DNA from: Streptomyces roseicoloratus
Lineage (GTDB): Bacteria > Actinomycetota > Actinomycetes > Streptomycetales > Streptomycetaceae
Reading direction: 5' to 3'
Length of the DNA stretch: 64,000 nt
NCBI RefSeq assembly: GCF_004117935.1
Contig: NZ_SDOY01000175.1
Location: 1 to 64,000 of the forward strand
Below, piece after piece: positions 1 to 8,328 of the stretch (positions within the stretch are counted from its first letter, which is position 1; each line of letters opens with the position of its first letter). The notes beneath the pieces are model-generated. The model had not been told where the DNA came from and ran no database searches. It was given only the letters and a program-made list of their open reading frames with translations. The position numbers were made by a program, and so were the translations under genes.

Positions 1-84
1 CAGTGTGACCAGCGGAGTCGGTGCGCGAGGTCGTGGGCCCGGCTGGTCAGGGTGGTGAACAGGCGTTGGATCTCGTTGCAGGTC
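1..84 (-). mobile_element. Truncated inverted copy of the IS701-type element's 3' end
   Basis: These 84 bases are the exact reverse complement of 1850-1933, inside the transposase gene of the element at 1018-2028. In this copy the transposase would read leftwards and continue out of the window. The match stops abruptly at base 84, where an unrelated IS5-type fragment begins. It is therefore a remnant broken by a later insertion or deletion. The absence of mismatches suggests that both copies arrived recently or exchange sequence. Confidence 0.9.
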
Positions 85-88
85 GGTA

Positions 89-178
89 TGGACCGAGGCC
101 GGCCTGTGGCGTCGGCTGCACCGGGCGGTGCTGGACGAACTCGGGAACGAACGGCTCGTTGGATCTCGAAGGATGTGA
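89..178 (+). pseudogene. IS5-family transposase fragment
   Basis: The frame from 89 reads WTEAGLWRRLHRAVLDELGN before drifting into unmatched residues and a stop at 176-178. The WTEAGLWRRLH..VLDEL signature is typical of the N-terminal third of actinobacterial IS5-family (IS1647/ISL2-like) transposases. No start codon, DDE core or terminal repeats are present, so this is a scrap of an older insertion. It is joined directly to the IS701 remnant on its left. Confidence 0.7.
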
Positions 179-232
179 GGGCCGCCGGGAGCGGCCCGGA
201 ACTGAACTGGTGCAGCACACGTCTCCCGCACC

Positions 233-1021
233 ATGATCTCAAGTGAGCGCCAAGAGCACGCGATCTCCACCAAGCTGGTCTCGCCGTCCGCAGTGAGTGC
301 GGAACCGTCGAAGACCAACGACTACAACAGCTTCGCCGAGGCGTACGCGGCCGCAAACGAAGCCAACCTGGTCAATGCCTACTACGAGCGGCCCGCGATG
401 CTGGCCCTCGCTGGAGACGTGGCCGGCCGACGGATTCTCGACGCCGGCTGCGGCTCGGGGGCCCTGTTTGCCGCGCTGCGCGACCGTGGCGCCGTTGTGA
501 GTGGCTTCGACACGAGTGCCGGGATGCTGGAGCTGGCTCGGCGGCGGCTCGGCAACGGTGCGGACCTGCAGGTGGCGGACCTGGGCGACCCGCTTCCTTA
601 CGCTGATGACACATTCGACGATGTAACGGCGTCCCTGGTGCTGCACTATCTGGAGGACTGGGGGCCGGCGCTGGCCGAGCTGCGACGCGTACTCAGGCCC
701 GGCGGTCGACTGATCGCATCTGTCGACCATCCCTTTGCCATCAACCTCATACACCGCGAGGCCGGTCGCGAGGCCGAGCACAACTACTTCGACACCACCA
801 AATGGACCGTGGAGTGGACCATTGGCGGCCATACCGCCCTGGTGAGCAGGTGGAACAGGCCGCTGCACGCGATGATCGAGGCTTTCATCGGGGCCGGCTT
901 CCGGATTACGGTCATCAGCGAGCCGGAGCCTGATCCCGCCGCCCGCGAGATGTTCCCCGAGGCCATCGCGGCCAAGCCGCGCTTCCTGTGCTTCCTGTTC
1001 TTCGTCCTGCAGGCCGACTAG
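233..1021 (+). CDS. Class I SAM-dependent methyltransferase
   Basis: The 262-residue protein is a small-molecule-type methyltransferase. Residues 68-76 (ILDAGCGSG) form the glycine-rich SAM-binding motif I. Acidic residue D92 (in GFDTSAGML) would hold the ribose, and the later LRRVLRPGGRL segment is the motif III region of the Methyltransf_11/25 family. The substrate cannot be told. The ATG at 233 has no clear ribosome-binding site, and a GTG at 293 is an alternative. The stop codon TAG (1019-1021) lies inside the CTAG target sequence of the adjacent insertion element. The gene is bracketed by IS material on both sides. Confidence 0.85.
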   Translation: MISSERQEHAISTKLVSPSAVSAEPSKTNDYNSFAEAYAAANEANLVNAYYERPAMLALAGDVAGRRILDAGCGSGALFAALRDRGAVVSGFDTSAGMLELARRRLGNGADLQVADLGDPLPYADDTFDDVTASLVLHYLEDWGPALAELRRVLRPGGRLIASVDHPFAINLIHREAGREAEHNYFDTTKWTVEWTIGGHTALVSRWNRPLHAMIEAFIGAGFRITVISEPEPDPAAREMFPEAIAAKPRFLCFLFFVLQAD

Positions 1022-1045
1022 TACTCCAGTCGTAGGTCGTGATCT
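1022..1045 (+). repeat. Left terminal inverted repeat of the IS701-type element
   Basis: The 24 bases start with TACTCCAGTCGTAG and pair with 2001-2024 with two mismatches. The flanking CTAG at 1018-1021 is the presumed target duplication. Confidence 0.85.
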
Positions 1046-1100
1046 TGCTGGTCGGGGCCGGTGCGGGGACGGCTGCGGCCACCGTTGATCATCGTGAGTT

Positions 1101-2000
1101 GTGTCGACCAACGAAGATCAGGCGGTGGCAGCAGGTCGCAGCGTAGTGCCTGCCCGGTGGCGGTCGATGTTCGACCAGCTGACGGGCCGTATCGCGGGCC
1201 GGTTCGCGCGGGTCGAACCACGCCGCCACGCAACGGCGTTGGTGCTGGGCCTGCTGGCGGACCTGCCAAGGAAGAACTGCTGGACGCTGGCCGAGCACGC
1301 GGGCGACTCCACCCCGGATGGCATGCAGCACCTGCTGCACCGCGTGCGGGCCGCGCTGGAAGACCGTCGGACCGGCTACGTCCTGGCAGTCTCCAGCACC
1401 CACCAAGTCACCACGGTGGCAGGGAAGTTCCCGGCCAAGGCCATCGTGGCGGAGATCCCGAAACGGGCCTGGCAGCGGCGCTCGGCCGGAGCGGGCGCCA
1501 AGGGCGAGCGGTACTACGACTGGGCTCAGGTCGACATCCACGGCCCCGCCTACCGGCCCGGGCACTGGTGGCTGCTGGTCCGCCGCAACCGGAGAAGCGG
1601 CGAACTCGCCTTCTACCGCTGCTTCTCACCCCACTCCGTCCCGCTGTCCGACCTGGTGCGGGTGGCCGGACGGCGCTGGACGGTGGAGGAGACCTTCCAC
1701 GCCGGCAGGGGCCTGGCGAGGCTGGACGAGCACCAGGTTCGCCGCTGGACCTCCTGGCACCGCTGGGTCACCCTCGCGATGCTCGCCCACGCCTTCCTCG
1801 CCGTCACCGCAGCCGCCGAACGCCCCGCCCCCGACGACCTGATCCCCTTGACCTGCAACGAGATCCAACGCCTGTTCACCACCCTGACCAGCCGGGCCCA
1901 CGACCTCGCGCACCGACTCCGCTGGTCACACTGGCGACGCCGACACCAGGCCCGCGCCCGCGACTGCCACTACCGACGGCAAGCAGCCGCCCAGCCATGA
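1101..2000 (+). pseudogene. IS701-family transposase with internal deletion
   Basis: The frame is open for 299 codons, while intact actinobacterial relatives have about 400 residues. The N-terminal part runs to MQHLLHR and then joins at about residue 80 to a segment normally found some 115 residues later (LEDRRTGYVLAV). The missing block carries the VVDETG and GDEVYG regions with the first two catalytic acidic residues. The C-terminal VEETFHAG region with the third acidic residue (near residue 197) and the LDEHQVRRWTSWHRW motif remain. The deletion is in frame, so a protein could be made, but it should be catalytically dead. The first codon (ATG/GTG region near 1101) has no obvious ribosome-binding site. 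Confidence 0.8.
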
Positions 2001-2024
2001 AGATCACGATCTACGGCTGGAGTA
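2001..2024 (-). repeat. Right terminal inverted repeat of the IS701-type element
   Basis: This is the reverse complement of the left end with two mismatches. It overlaps the region just after the transposase stop and is followed by the second CTAG (2025-2028). Confidence 0.85.
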
Positions 2025-3563
2025 CTAGGCACCGAGAATGGCGCTCAGGGAGGCGAGGATGGTCAGCGCGGGCTGGGCGATGTCGGCGGCGGAGGTCAGC
2101 ATGGCCCGGAGGCGGTCGATGCGGGTGAGCGCGGCGGGCACGTCCGGTTCCGCCTCGTCGACGAGGTCGGCCAAGCGGTGGATCTCCGCGGCAACCGCCT
2201 CACGCTCCTGGTCGGGTATGTCCCGGCTGGTGAGTGTGAGGTGGAGCAGCCGGGCGAGGTCGTGGGTGCCGGCCGCCGCGGGGTAGGTGTTCTGGAAGTC
2301 GCGTATGACCGCGTCCTGTGGGCGGTTGATGAACGTGGTCTGGCCGTTGAAGGTGAAGTTCTCCGACATCGATACTCTGGCCTCCTGGATGGTGACGTGG
2401 CTGCTGCTGAGGGAAAGCTCCGGCTTCGCCGGGACGAGCGGGCGCAGGGCCTCCTTGATGTCGGCCTCGGCGTTTCGCAGGGCGGCGAAGGTGGTGGCCT
2501 CCGTCGCGGTCCCTCCCATGAGCCTGTTGCCCTTGGTGGGGTCCAGGACGCGTCTGATGCCTCCGAAGAGGGCTCTGAAGTAGGCCGTCGAGGTGTGCTC
2601 GACGGGGAAGACGACCTTTTCGCGCAGGTGTACCGGGCCGTCGGGCCCCTGCAGGAACGCCAGGCACGGCAGGGATTCGGGCTCGATGCCGAGCCTCGCG
2701 GCCACCTCGTACGCGCTGTGAGGGTCGTACGGCACCCACCTCAGCCAGCGGACCGCGGTCATGACTCGGTACACCTCGGGTTCGAGGTGGCGTCGCCAGT
2801 ACCTGCGGGCGGCGGTCCGGCCGGCACGGCGTTCCAACGCGAAGACCAAGGTGTCGGGCCCCGACAGGGCGTTGAGGTCATGGAAGTGGGTGCGGACGTA
2901 GGCGGCGAGCTCGATGTCGGCTTCGGTGTAGAGCAGGACGCCCCGCATCGGTGAGGGACCCGGTACCTCCTCCCTCAGCGGGAGCCACCTCAGCAGCTCC
3001 TCGGCATTGCGGGCAGGGGCCAGCATGTACATGCCGGGAGGCTGGTGCTCGATCATCAGGACGACCAGGTCGCCGTCGGCCAGTGCCGACTCCGAGACCG
3101 GCAGGAGGTCCGGCAGCCGCTGGTCGGTGGCGGCGTCGCACAGCCACACACGCGAGACGTGGTCCTCAGCGAAAAGCCGGGCCACCGCCGCGGCATTCGG
3201 TTCCCCGGTCAGGGCGTCGGACGCGCTCGAGACCGGGGATGCCTGCGAGGCCTCGCGCACCGATGCCGGATCCGGTTGCGCCGCACCGGTCTCGCGGGCC
3301 CGGCGAAGGCAGTGGGCCGCCAGCTCCCGGACGGTCGTTCCACCGTCAGGAACGACAACCTCAAAGACCGCGGCGTGCATCCTTTGATCCCACGCACGCC
3401 ATCCGCCGGCGCTGTCGTCCGGGTCGTCCCGGCCGTCCGCGTCATCCGGGTCCGAGCGGCGCCGACCGATTCGGTCGTACAGAATCGTTGCGCAGAACTG
3501 GCTGTACGTCGCATTCCCCAGCAGGGCGCTGTCGGCCTCCCGGACCACAACCTGTAATCGCAC
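2025..3563 (-). CDS. Protein of unknown function, 512 residues
   Basis: I do not recognise a characterised family. The GTG start follows a good ribosome-binding site (CAGGGGAGC). Residues 1-60 look like a small beta-rich domain with an Asp-rich loop at about 36-52. A mixed alpha/beta middle contains LPCLAFLQGPDGPVHLREKVVFP. At 402-425 a striking NFTFNGQTTFINRPQ...IRDFQNTY segment occurs, reminiscent of beta-helical or adaptor segments in predicted bacterial conflict systems. A helical Asp/Glu-rich tail ends the protein. There are no transmembrane segments or signal peptide. The TAG stop lies within the CTAG at the right edge of the insertion element, so the frame is intact. Confidence 0.75.
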   Translation of the reverse strand: MRLQVVVREADSALLGNATYSQFCATILYDRIGRRRSDPDDADGRDDPDDSAGGWRAWDQRMHAAVFEVVVPDGGTTVRELAAHCLRRARETGAAQPDPASVREASQASPVSSASDALTGEPNAAAVARLFAEDHVSRVWLCDAATDQRLPDLLPVSESALADGDLVVLMIEHQPPGMYMLAPARNAEELLRWLPLREEVPGPSPMRGVLLYTEADIELAAYVRTHFHDLNALSGPDTLVFALERRAGRTAARRYWRRHLEPEVYRVMTAVRWLRWVPYDPHSAYEVAARLGIEPESLPCLAFLQGPDGPVHLREKVVFPVEHTSTAYFRALFGGIRRVLDPTKGNRLMGGTATEATTFAALRNAEADIKEALRPLVPAKPELSLSSSHVTIQEARVSMSENFTFNGQTTFINRPQDAVIRDFQNTYPAAAGTHDLARLLHLTLTSRDIPDQEREAVAAEIHRLADLVDEAEPDVPAALTRIDRLRAMLTSAADIAQPALTILASLSAILGA

Positions 3564-3774
3564 GCGCTCCCCTGCCGTCGGTTCCCTCCCGTACCGACCA
3601 AGCGTAAGCCGAAGTCTCTGGTTCCTGGCGGCCGAACACAGTCAACTCGTCGGCCGCAGGCGGGGATCGAAGAACCGATGGGGAACAAGGAACTGGCCGG
3701 CCGTCTTCGGTGGTGGGGTGCGAGGCGGTACGGCTGGAAACGGCGGGCGGCCGTCGTTTGCCTCGACAGGGCGC

Positions 3775-4386
3775 TCAGGGGGTGGCATCCAGATGAGCGG
3801 CGATACGCGCGATGGTACGGACGTTGTCCTCGAAGAGGTGCGCCTGCATGCCCGCCGCCCGGGCGGCATCGATGTTGACGGCGACGTCGTCGATGAACAG
3901 GCAGTCCTGCGGCCGCACGTGCAAGGCGGCGCATGCGGCCTCGAAGGCACGCGGGTCGGGCTTTCCGACGCCGATCTCGTGGGAGTAGACGATCTGCTCC
4001 ACCAGTTCGTCGAAGTGGTACGCCGCCGACTCCCGCTCCCTGGCGCCGACGAAGCTGTTGCTCAGGATTCCCAGGCGGCAGGTTCCGCGCAGCCCCCGCA
4101 CGTAATCGATGAACTCCTCGTTCGGCGTCCCCAGGTACTCCGCCCAGAGGTCGCCCATGAAGGCCTCGACCTGCGGCGCGTCGAGCCCCAGTCGGGCGGC
4201 CACCTGCTCGTGCACCTCACGCTCGCTGACGGTCCCGATGCCGCCGGCCCGCCACACGTCCCCCATCCGCTCCCGGACGGTGCCGTACGGCAGTCCCAGC
4301 CGCTCTTCCCACCGGTGCACCCATCCGGTCTCCGGCGTGATCTCCAGCACGCCGCCGATGTCGAGAATGACGCAGGTCCCGGTCAC
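3775..4386 (-). CDS. HAD-superfamily hydrolase
   Basis: The 203-residue protein is a haloacid-dehalogenase-like phosphatase. Motif I is ILDIGGV with the nucleophile D9, motif II is ILSNS (S109), motif III is K142 in GVGKPD, and motif IV is FIDDV (D166/D167). The cap is the helical C1 type between motifs I and II. The second aspartate of motif I is replaced by glycine (DxG), as in many subfamily IA members, so general acid catalysis may differ. The GTG at 4386 was chosen because GGGGGAGC sits eight bases upstream. An upstream ATG would add 17 residues unlike the family. Confidence 0.85.
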   Translation of the reverse strand: MTGTCVILDIGGVLEITPETGWVHRWEERLGLPYGTVRERMGDVWRAGGIGTVSEREVHEQVAARLGLDAPQVEAFMGDLWAEYLGTPNEEFIDYVRGLRGTCRLGILSNSFVGARERESAAYHFDELVEQIVYSHEIGVGKPDPRAFEAACAALHVRPQDCLFIDDVAVNIDAARAAGMQAHLFEDNVRTIARIAAHLDATP

Positions 4387-4606
4387 GCGAGCTCCCCCTG
4401 TCCGATGCGTTGCGACCCACGAGCCCGGAAGGCGCACTCGTGTGATCGACAGGAATCATGGCCGCATGCTCCGCGGACAGGTCAACCGGACTCCCACGCC
4501 TGTGACAGTCCTGTCGCAACCCGTGGGGCGAGCGACCCGCAGGGCGGGACCCTGACGACTCCGCGCACGGGTTGGCGACCCGACGTCGACAGCGTGGTGG
4601 CCGGGC

Positions 4607-5347
4607 TCAGGCCGGCTTGCGCCACACGGAGACGTGCTTGGTGGAGTCCTGGGTGAACGGCGACCCGTCCCAGTCCGCGACTCGGCGTTCCGGCTCGAGC
4701 CCGGCGATCCTCGCCATCAGGTCGAGCTCCGCCGGCCAGGCGTACCGGTGGCGGGAGTTCTCCCGGCGGTAGCGGCCGTCGTCACCGTCGCGGGTGAAGT
4801 GGTGCGAGACGAGCATCTGCTCGACCAGGTCGAAGGTGTCGAAGCCGAGATGCCGGTCGGAGACGTCGAACGGCACCGCCAGCTGACCGGGCGGCAGGAG
4901 CCGCAGCGGCGGCACGCCCAGCTCGATGACGAACCGGCCGCCGGGCTCCAGATGCCGGGCGGCATTGCGGAAGCACTCGACCTGCTCGTCCTGTGTGAGC
5001 AGGTTCGTGATGGTGTTGTAGACGAGGTAGACCAGGGTGAACCCGCCGGGGACGACCGTGGTGGCCATGTCCCCGACGACGACCGGGAGGGTGTCCTCGC
5101 CGGCCTTGCGCCGCAGCACCGCCGCCATGTGCTCGGACAGTTCGATGCCCACCACCGGCACGCCTCGTTCCCGGAGCGGGACTCCCACCCGTCCGGTCCC
5201 GATGGCGAACTCCAGTGCCCGCCCGTCTCCGGCGAGTTCGGCGAGGAAGTCGAGGGCCGGTCCGAGAGCGGCAGCCGACGATGTCTCGGCTTCCTCGGCG
5301 TCGTAGCGTTCGGCGGTCTCACGGGTCCACAGTTCACTGCTCGTCAC
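4607..5347 (-). CDS. Class I SAM-dependent methyltransferase
   Basis: The 246-residue protein carries the SAM-binding motif ALEFAIGTGRVG at 44-55, an acidic residue in VVGIELSEHM that would bind the ribose, and LEPGGRFVIELG as the motif III region. It belongs to the Methyltransf_25-like group of small cytosolic enzymes, and the substrate is unknown. The start is GTG at 5347. The gene stands alone between a HAD gene and a DinB-like gene, all on the minus strand, with about 220 bases upstream of the HAD gene separating the two. Confidence 0.85.
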   Translation of the reverse strand: MTSSELWTRETAERYDAEEAETSSAAALGPALDFLAELAGDGRALEFAIGTGRVGVPLRERGVPVVGIELSEHMAAVLRRKAGEDTLPVVVGDMATTVVPGGFTLVYLVYNTITNLLTQDEQVECFRNAARHLEPGGRFVIELGVPPLRLLPPGQLAVPFDVSDRHLGFDTFDLVEQMLVSHHFTRDGDDGRYRRENSRHRYAWPAELDLMARIAGLEPERRVADWDGSPFTQDSTKHVSVWRKPA

Positions 5348-5406
5348 GGATGGCCACTCTGCCGGGTGCCGAGGGGAGCTGTCGACGCAGTTTCCGCCTC
5401 ACCGGC

Positions 5407-5997
5407 TCAGCGTGCACCGTCCGCGGAAGCGGCCGACCTGGCGGCCTGCTCGATCTTCGCGCGGTAGGCCGCACGGGCTTCCTCGTCGATCCGTGCCTCG
5501 TGTTCGGCGCGCAGTCCGGTCCTGCCGTCGAGGCCCTCGCGCAGGATGTCGGCGTGCCCGGCGTGGCGGACGGTCTCGCTGAGGATGTGGACCATGACGG
5601 CGAACAGGTTCGTGTTGGGACGGGTCCCGGGCCACCACGGCACGTGGCCGGGGGCGTCGAGAGGAAGCGCGTCGATCGTCGCGTCCGCGTGTGCCCACGT
5701 GCGCCGGTAGAACGCGATGATCTGGTCGCGGGTCTCGTCCTCGGCCGCCCACAGATCCCCGCCGTCGTAGTCCTGCCACCGGGGCAGCGGTTCCGGGGAG
5801 GGGCGGTCGAAGACCTCGCCGAAGTACCTGGCCTCGACGGTGGCCACGTGCTTGACCAGACCGAGGAGGTTGGTGCCCGTCGCTGTCAGGGGCCGCCGGG
5901 CGTCGTACTCGGACAGCCCGTCGAGCTTCCAGAGCAGTGCCTCGCGGTCCCGCCGCAGTCGCGCGTGCAGGTTGTCCTTCGCGAATTCGTCGATCAT
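5407..5997 (-). CDS. DinB/DUF664-family protein
   Basis: The 196-residue four-helix-bundle protein has the layout of the DinB-like DUF664 family, a superfamily that includes thiol-dependent S-transferases using mycothiol or bacillithiol. Likely metal-binding histidines are H50 (LLGLVKHVATVE) and the pair in ETVRHAGHADIL near 150. The ATG at 5997 (MIDEFAKDN) was chosen over a longer frame because homologous sequence begins there. Mycothiol is the actinobacterial thiol, so a mycothiol-linked detoxification role is possible, but this is inference. Confidence 0.8.
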   Translation of the reverse strand: MIDEFAKDNLHARLRRDREALLWKLDGLSEYDARRPLTATGTNLLGLVKHVATVEARYFGEVFDRPSPEPLPRWQDYDGGDLWAAEDETRDQIIAFYRRTWAHADATIDALPLDAPGHVPWWPGTRPNTNLFAVMVHILSETVRHAGHADILREGLDGRTGLRAEHEARIDEEARAAYRAKIEQAARSAASADGAR

Positions 5998-6129
5998 GCG
6001 GCATGAGCCTGCCACGGGACCGCTCGGGGGCTCAAGATCGCGCAGGTCGCCGCGCGACCGCGCGGTCCCGGGCGTGACACGGCGCGCGTCGCCTCGTCCC
6101 GCCGAGTCGGTCACGCGTGGCTTCGGCGC

Positions 6130-6279
6130 GACGCGGCGTCCGCCGGCCGCGAGGTGCTCGCACAGCGCGTCCGGTCAGCAGAGCAGGGCCGGCCCGCCCG
6201 CGAGCAGGACGAGTGGCGCGTCGTCGTCACCGAAGAACTCGGTGCCCGGGGCGATGCCGTCGGCGTTGACGGTGGTCAT
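6130..6279 (-). pseudogene. Alpha/beta-hydrolase remnant
   Basis: From the ATG at 6279 the frame reads MTTVNADGIAPGTEFFG and then APLVLLAGGPALLC before a TGA at 6177-6175. The same frame continues as PDALCEHLAAGGRRV to 6130 and then loses similarity. This matches the first 50 residues of small alpha/beta hydrolases (LLAGGPAMLSWPDALCERLAAGGRRV-type), in which the position of the TGA is normally tryptophan. The gene therefore shows a nonsense change plus loss of everything after the first strands, including the catalytic serine. It starts four bases after the stop of the reductase gene, so both were probably once one operon. Confidence 0.65.
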
Positions 6280-6283
6280 CGGA

Positions 6284-6949
6284 TCACCGCAGTACGTCGT
6301 AGGTCAGGTGCGTCGCCGTCGACGTGGGGACGACGGTCCGCTGCACGAGCGTGCGCGGGCGCGTGTGCGTGTGCGTGGGTGTCTGCGTACCCGGGTGCGT
6401 ACGTGGCTGTCCGCCGGTGAACAGCGGTGTCCCGCCGCCCAGCACGACGGGCGCGAGGTGCAGCGCCAGGACGTCGACCAGTCCGGCGTCGAACGCCGAG
6501 CGGATCGTGGCGCCGCCGCCCATGAGGATGACGTCGAGGTCCTTGCCGCCCGCCGACGACGCGGCCTCGGCCCGCTCGCGCGCGGCGGCCACGGCGTCGG
6601 GAAGTCCCGTGGTCACGAACGTCCAGTCGAGTCCCGTCGTGCGCACCGACGCCGGCCGCGAGCTCGTCACGACGACGAACGCGGGCTTGCCGACCTCGCC
6701 GGCGCCGTAGCCGGTCGTGTCGTCCCAGCCGTTCGGTCCGTCGACCACGTCGAAGAGGTGGCGGCCGAGGACGACCGCGCCCGAGCGGGCGGTCCCCTCG
6801 TGGAGGACCCTGCGGTCGTCGGGGTCGTCGGAGAAGGCCCATGTGTGCAGGGCGTCGCCTCCCGTGCCCAGACCGTTCCGGAGGTCGGGGCCGGGCCCGG
6901 TGACGAACCCGTCGAGGGAGACGGAGATGTCGGCGATGATGCGTGTCAT
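6284..6949 (-). CDS. Dihydrofolate reductase/RibD C-terminal family protein
   Basis: The 221-residue protein is related to the RibD C-terminal reductase domain (MTRIIADISVSLDGFVTGPGPD at the N-terminus, an LMGGGATIR-type NADPH-binding loop, then LHLAPVVLGGGTPLF near the C-terminus). Such stand-alone proteins are common in actinomycetes and their substrates are mostly unknown. The ATG at 6949 was chosen because the conserved first strand begins there. The next gene downstream on the strand is a broken alpha/beta hydrolase. Confidence 0.85.
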   Translation of the reverse strand: MTRIIADISVSLDGFVTGPGPDLRNGLGTGGDALHTWAFSDDPDDRRVLHEGTARSGAVVLGRHLFDVVDGPNGWDDTTGYGAGEVGKPAFVVVTSSRPASVRTTGLDWTFVTTGLPDAVAAARERAEAASSAGGKDLDVILMGGGATIRSAFDAGLVDVLALHLAPVVLGGGTPLFTGGQPRTHPGTQTPTHTHTRPRTLVQRTVVPTSTATHLTYDVLR

Positions 6950-7106
6950 ACAGGGCAGACCCGGATCGGCGGCGAAACTCATCGCCCACGTGCGGGCGGA
7001 TTCCGGTCCGCGGTCGGTGGGCCCTGGAGGTGCGGCGCGAGCCAAGATCGATTGTCAGTGGTGGATGAGACGGTAGGAGCACCAAGTCGGAAAGAGGGGG
7101 CCTGCC

Positions 7107-8147
7107 TTGTCCGTTAGCCAGAACTACATCAACCACGTCGCTCTCGTGCTGGACGCCAGTTCGTCCATGTCGCACCTGCGGAACAAGGTCGTCGAGGTCG
7201 CCGACCAGCAGATCGCCTACCTTGCCCGCCGGTCGAGGGAGCTGGACCAGGAGACGCGCGTCACGGTGTACGTGTTCGCCGACAAGGTGGAGTGCGTCAT
7301 CTACGACAAGGACGTGCTGCGGATGCCCTCGCTGAAGCAGCTGTACCGGGTCGGCGGCATGACGGCGCTGCTGGCCGCGGCGCTGAAGTCCCAGCACGAG
7401 CTGGCGCAGACGGCCCAGTTGTACGGCGACCACAGCTTCCTGACGTTCGTCCTGACGGACGGGCAGGAGAACGCGAGCCACCGCTGCCCGGGAGCCCCGT
7501 CCCGGGACCCGCGGGCCCTGACGGCGGCCGTCGCCGACATGATCGCGACGCAGCAGGACAACTGGACGCTGGCCGTGCTCGTCCCGGACCAGATGGGCAA
7601 GCGCGAGGCCATGAACTGCGGCTTCCCGAAGGACAACATCGCCATCTGGGACGCGACGAGCACCCGGGGCCTGGAGGAGGCCGGGCAGGTCATCCAGGAG
7701 GCCACCGAGAAGTTCATGATCGGTCGGACCAAGGGCATCCGCGGTTCGCGGACGGTGTTCTCCACCGGCGCGGAGGCCGTCAACAAGGACACGATCAAGG
7801 CCGCCGGTCTCACTCCGGTGGAGTCCTCGCAGTACCGGCTGATACCCGTCACCCGCGATGTCGCGATCCGGAACTGGGTGACCGAGTCCGGGCACACCTA
7901 CCGCACCGGCTGCGCCTTCTACCAGCTGAGCAAGTCGGAGAAGATCCAGGCGCGCAAGCAGATCGCGGTGCTGGAGAAGAAGACCGACCGCGTGTACACC
8001 GGGCCGGAGGCCCGGGCACTGCTCGGTCTGCCGGACGAGGAGGTCCGGATCAAGCCCGACCACAACGACGACTACACGATCTTCGTGCAGAGCACCAGCG
8101 TGAACCGCAAGCTCGTGCCGAACACCCGGCTGCTCGTCATGACCTGA
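7107..8147 (+). CDS. VWA-domain protein
   Basis: The 346-residue cytosolic protein opens with a von Willebrand A domain. The MIDAS residues are complete: D16-x-S18-x-S20 in VLDASSSM, threonine in GGMTALLAA near 87, and aspartate in LTDGQEN near 120. The C-terminal 130 residues form a separate conserved region with no family I can name. The start is a TTG directly after a strong AAAGAGGGGG. No MoxR ATPase lies next to it, unlike the VWA gene at 34286-35446, so it probably acts alone or with remote partners. Confidence 0.8.
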   Translation: MSVSQNYINHVALVLDASSSMSHLRNKVVEVADQQIAYLARRSRELDQETRVTVYVFADKVECVIYDKDVLRMPSLKQLYRVGGMTALLAAALKSQHELAQTAQLYGDHSFLTFVLTDGQENASHRCPGAPSRDPRALTAAVADMIATQQDNWTLAVLVPDQMGKREAMNCGFPKDNIAIWDATSTRGLEEAGQVIQEATEKFMIGRTKGIRGSRTVFSTGAEAVNKDTIKAAGLTPVESSQYRLIPVTRDVAIRNWVTESGHTYRTGCAFYQLSKSEKIQARKQIAVLEKKTDRVYTGPEARALLGLPDEEVRIKPDHNDDYTIFVQSTSVNRKLVPNTRLLVMT

Positions 8148-8328
8148 TACGGCTCGGGAGCCCCGCGACCGGCGCGCGGGCCGCGGCCGGTGCCCCGGGC
8201 CGCCACCGGTCCCCGCGGGCCGCGGCCCCGTGGGCGCCGCCGGTTTCCCGCGGGCTCGGCCGGTGCCCCGCGGGCCGCCGCCGGTCCGGGAGGTCTCGGT
8301 CTCCCGGACCGTCTCGTACCCTGGCGGC
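8148..8328 (+). repeat. Degenerate GC-rich short repeats between genes
   Basis: The spacer between the VWA and sirtuin genes consists of degenerate copies of a unit of about 20 bases resembling CCGGTSCCCCGCGGGCCGC. No promoter or gene was recognised in it. Confidence 0.5.

Larger units (their letters stand above)
1018..2028 (+). mobile_element. Defective IS701-family insertion sequence
   Basis: The element is about 1.0 kb, bounded by 24-bp imperfect inverted repeats at 1022-1045 and 2001-2024 (two mismatches). CTAG is present at both ends (1018-1021 and 2025-2028). IS701-type elements are known to duplicate a 4-bp YTAR target, which fits CTAG. The single transposase gene has a large internal deletion, so the element cannot move by itself but keeps both ends and could be mobilised in trans. 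Confidence 0.85.
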
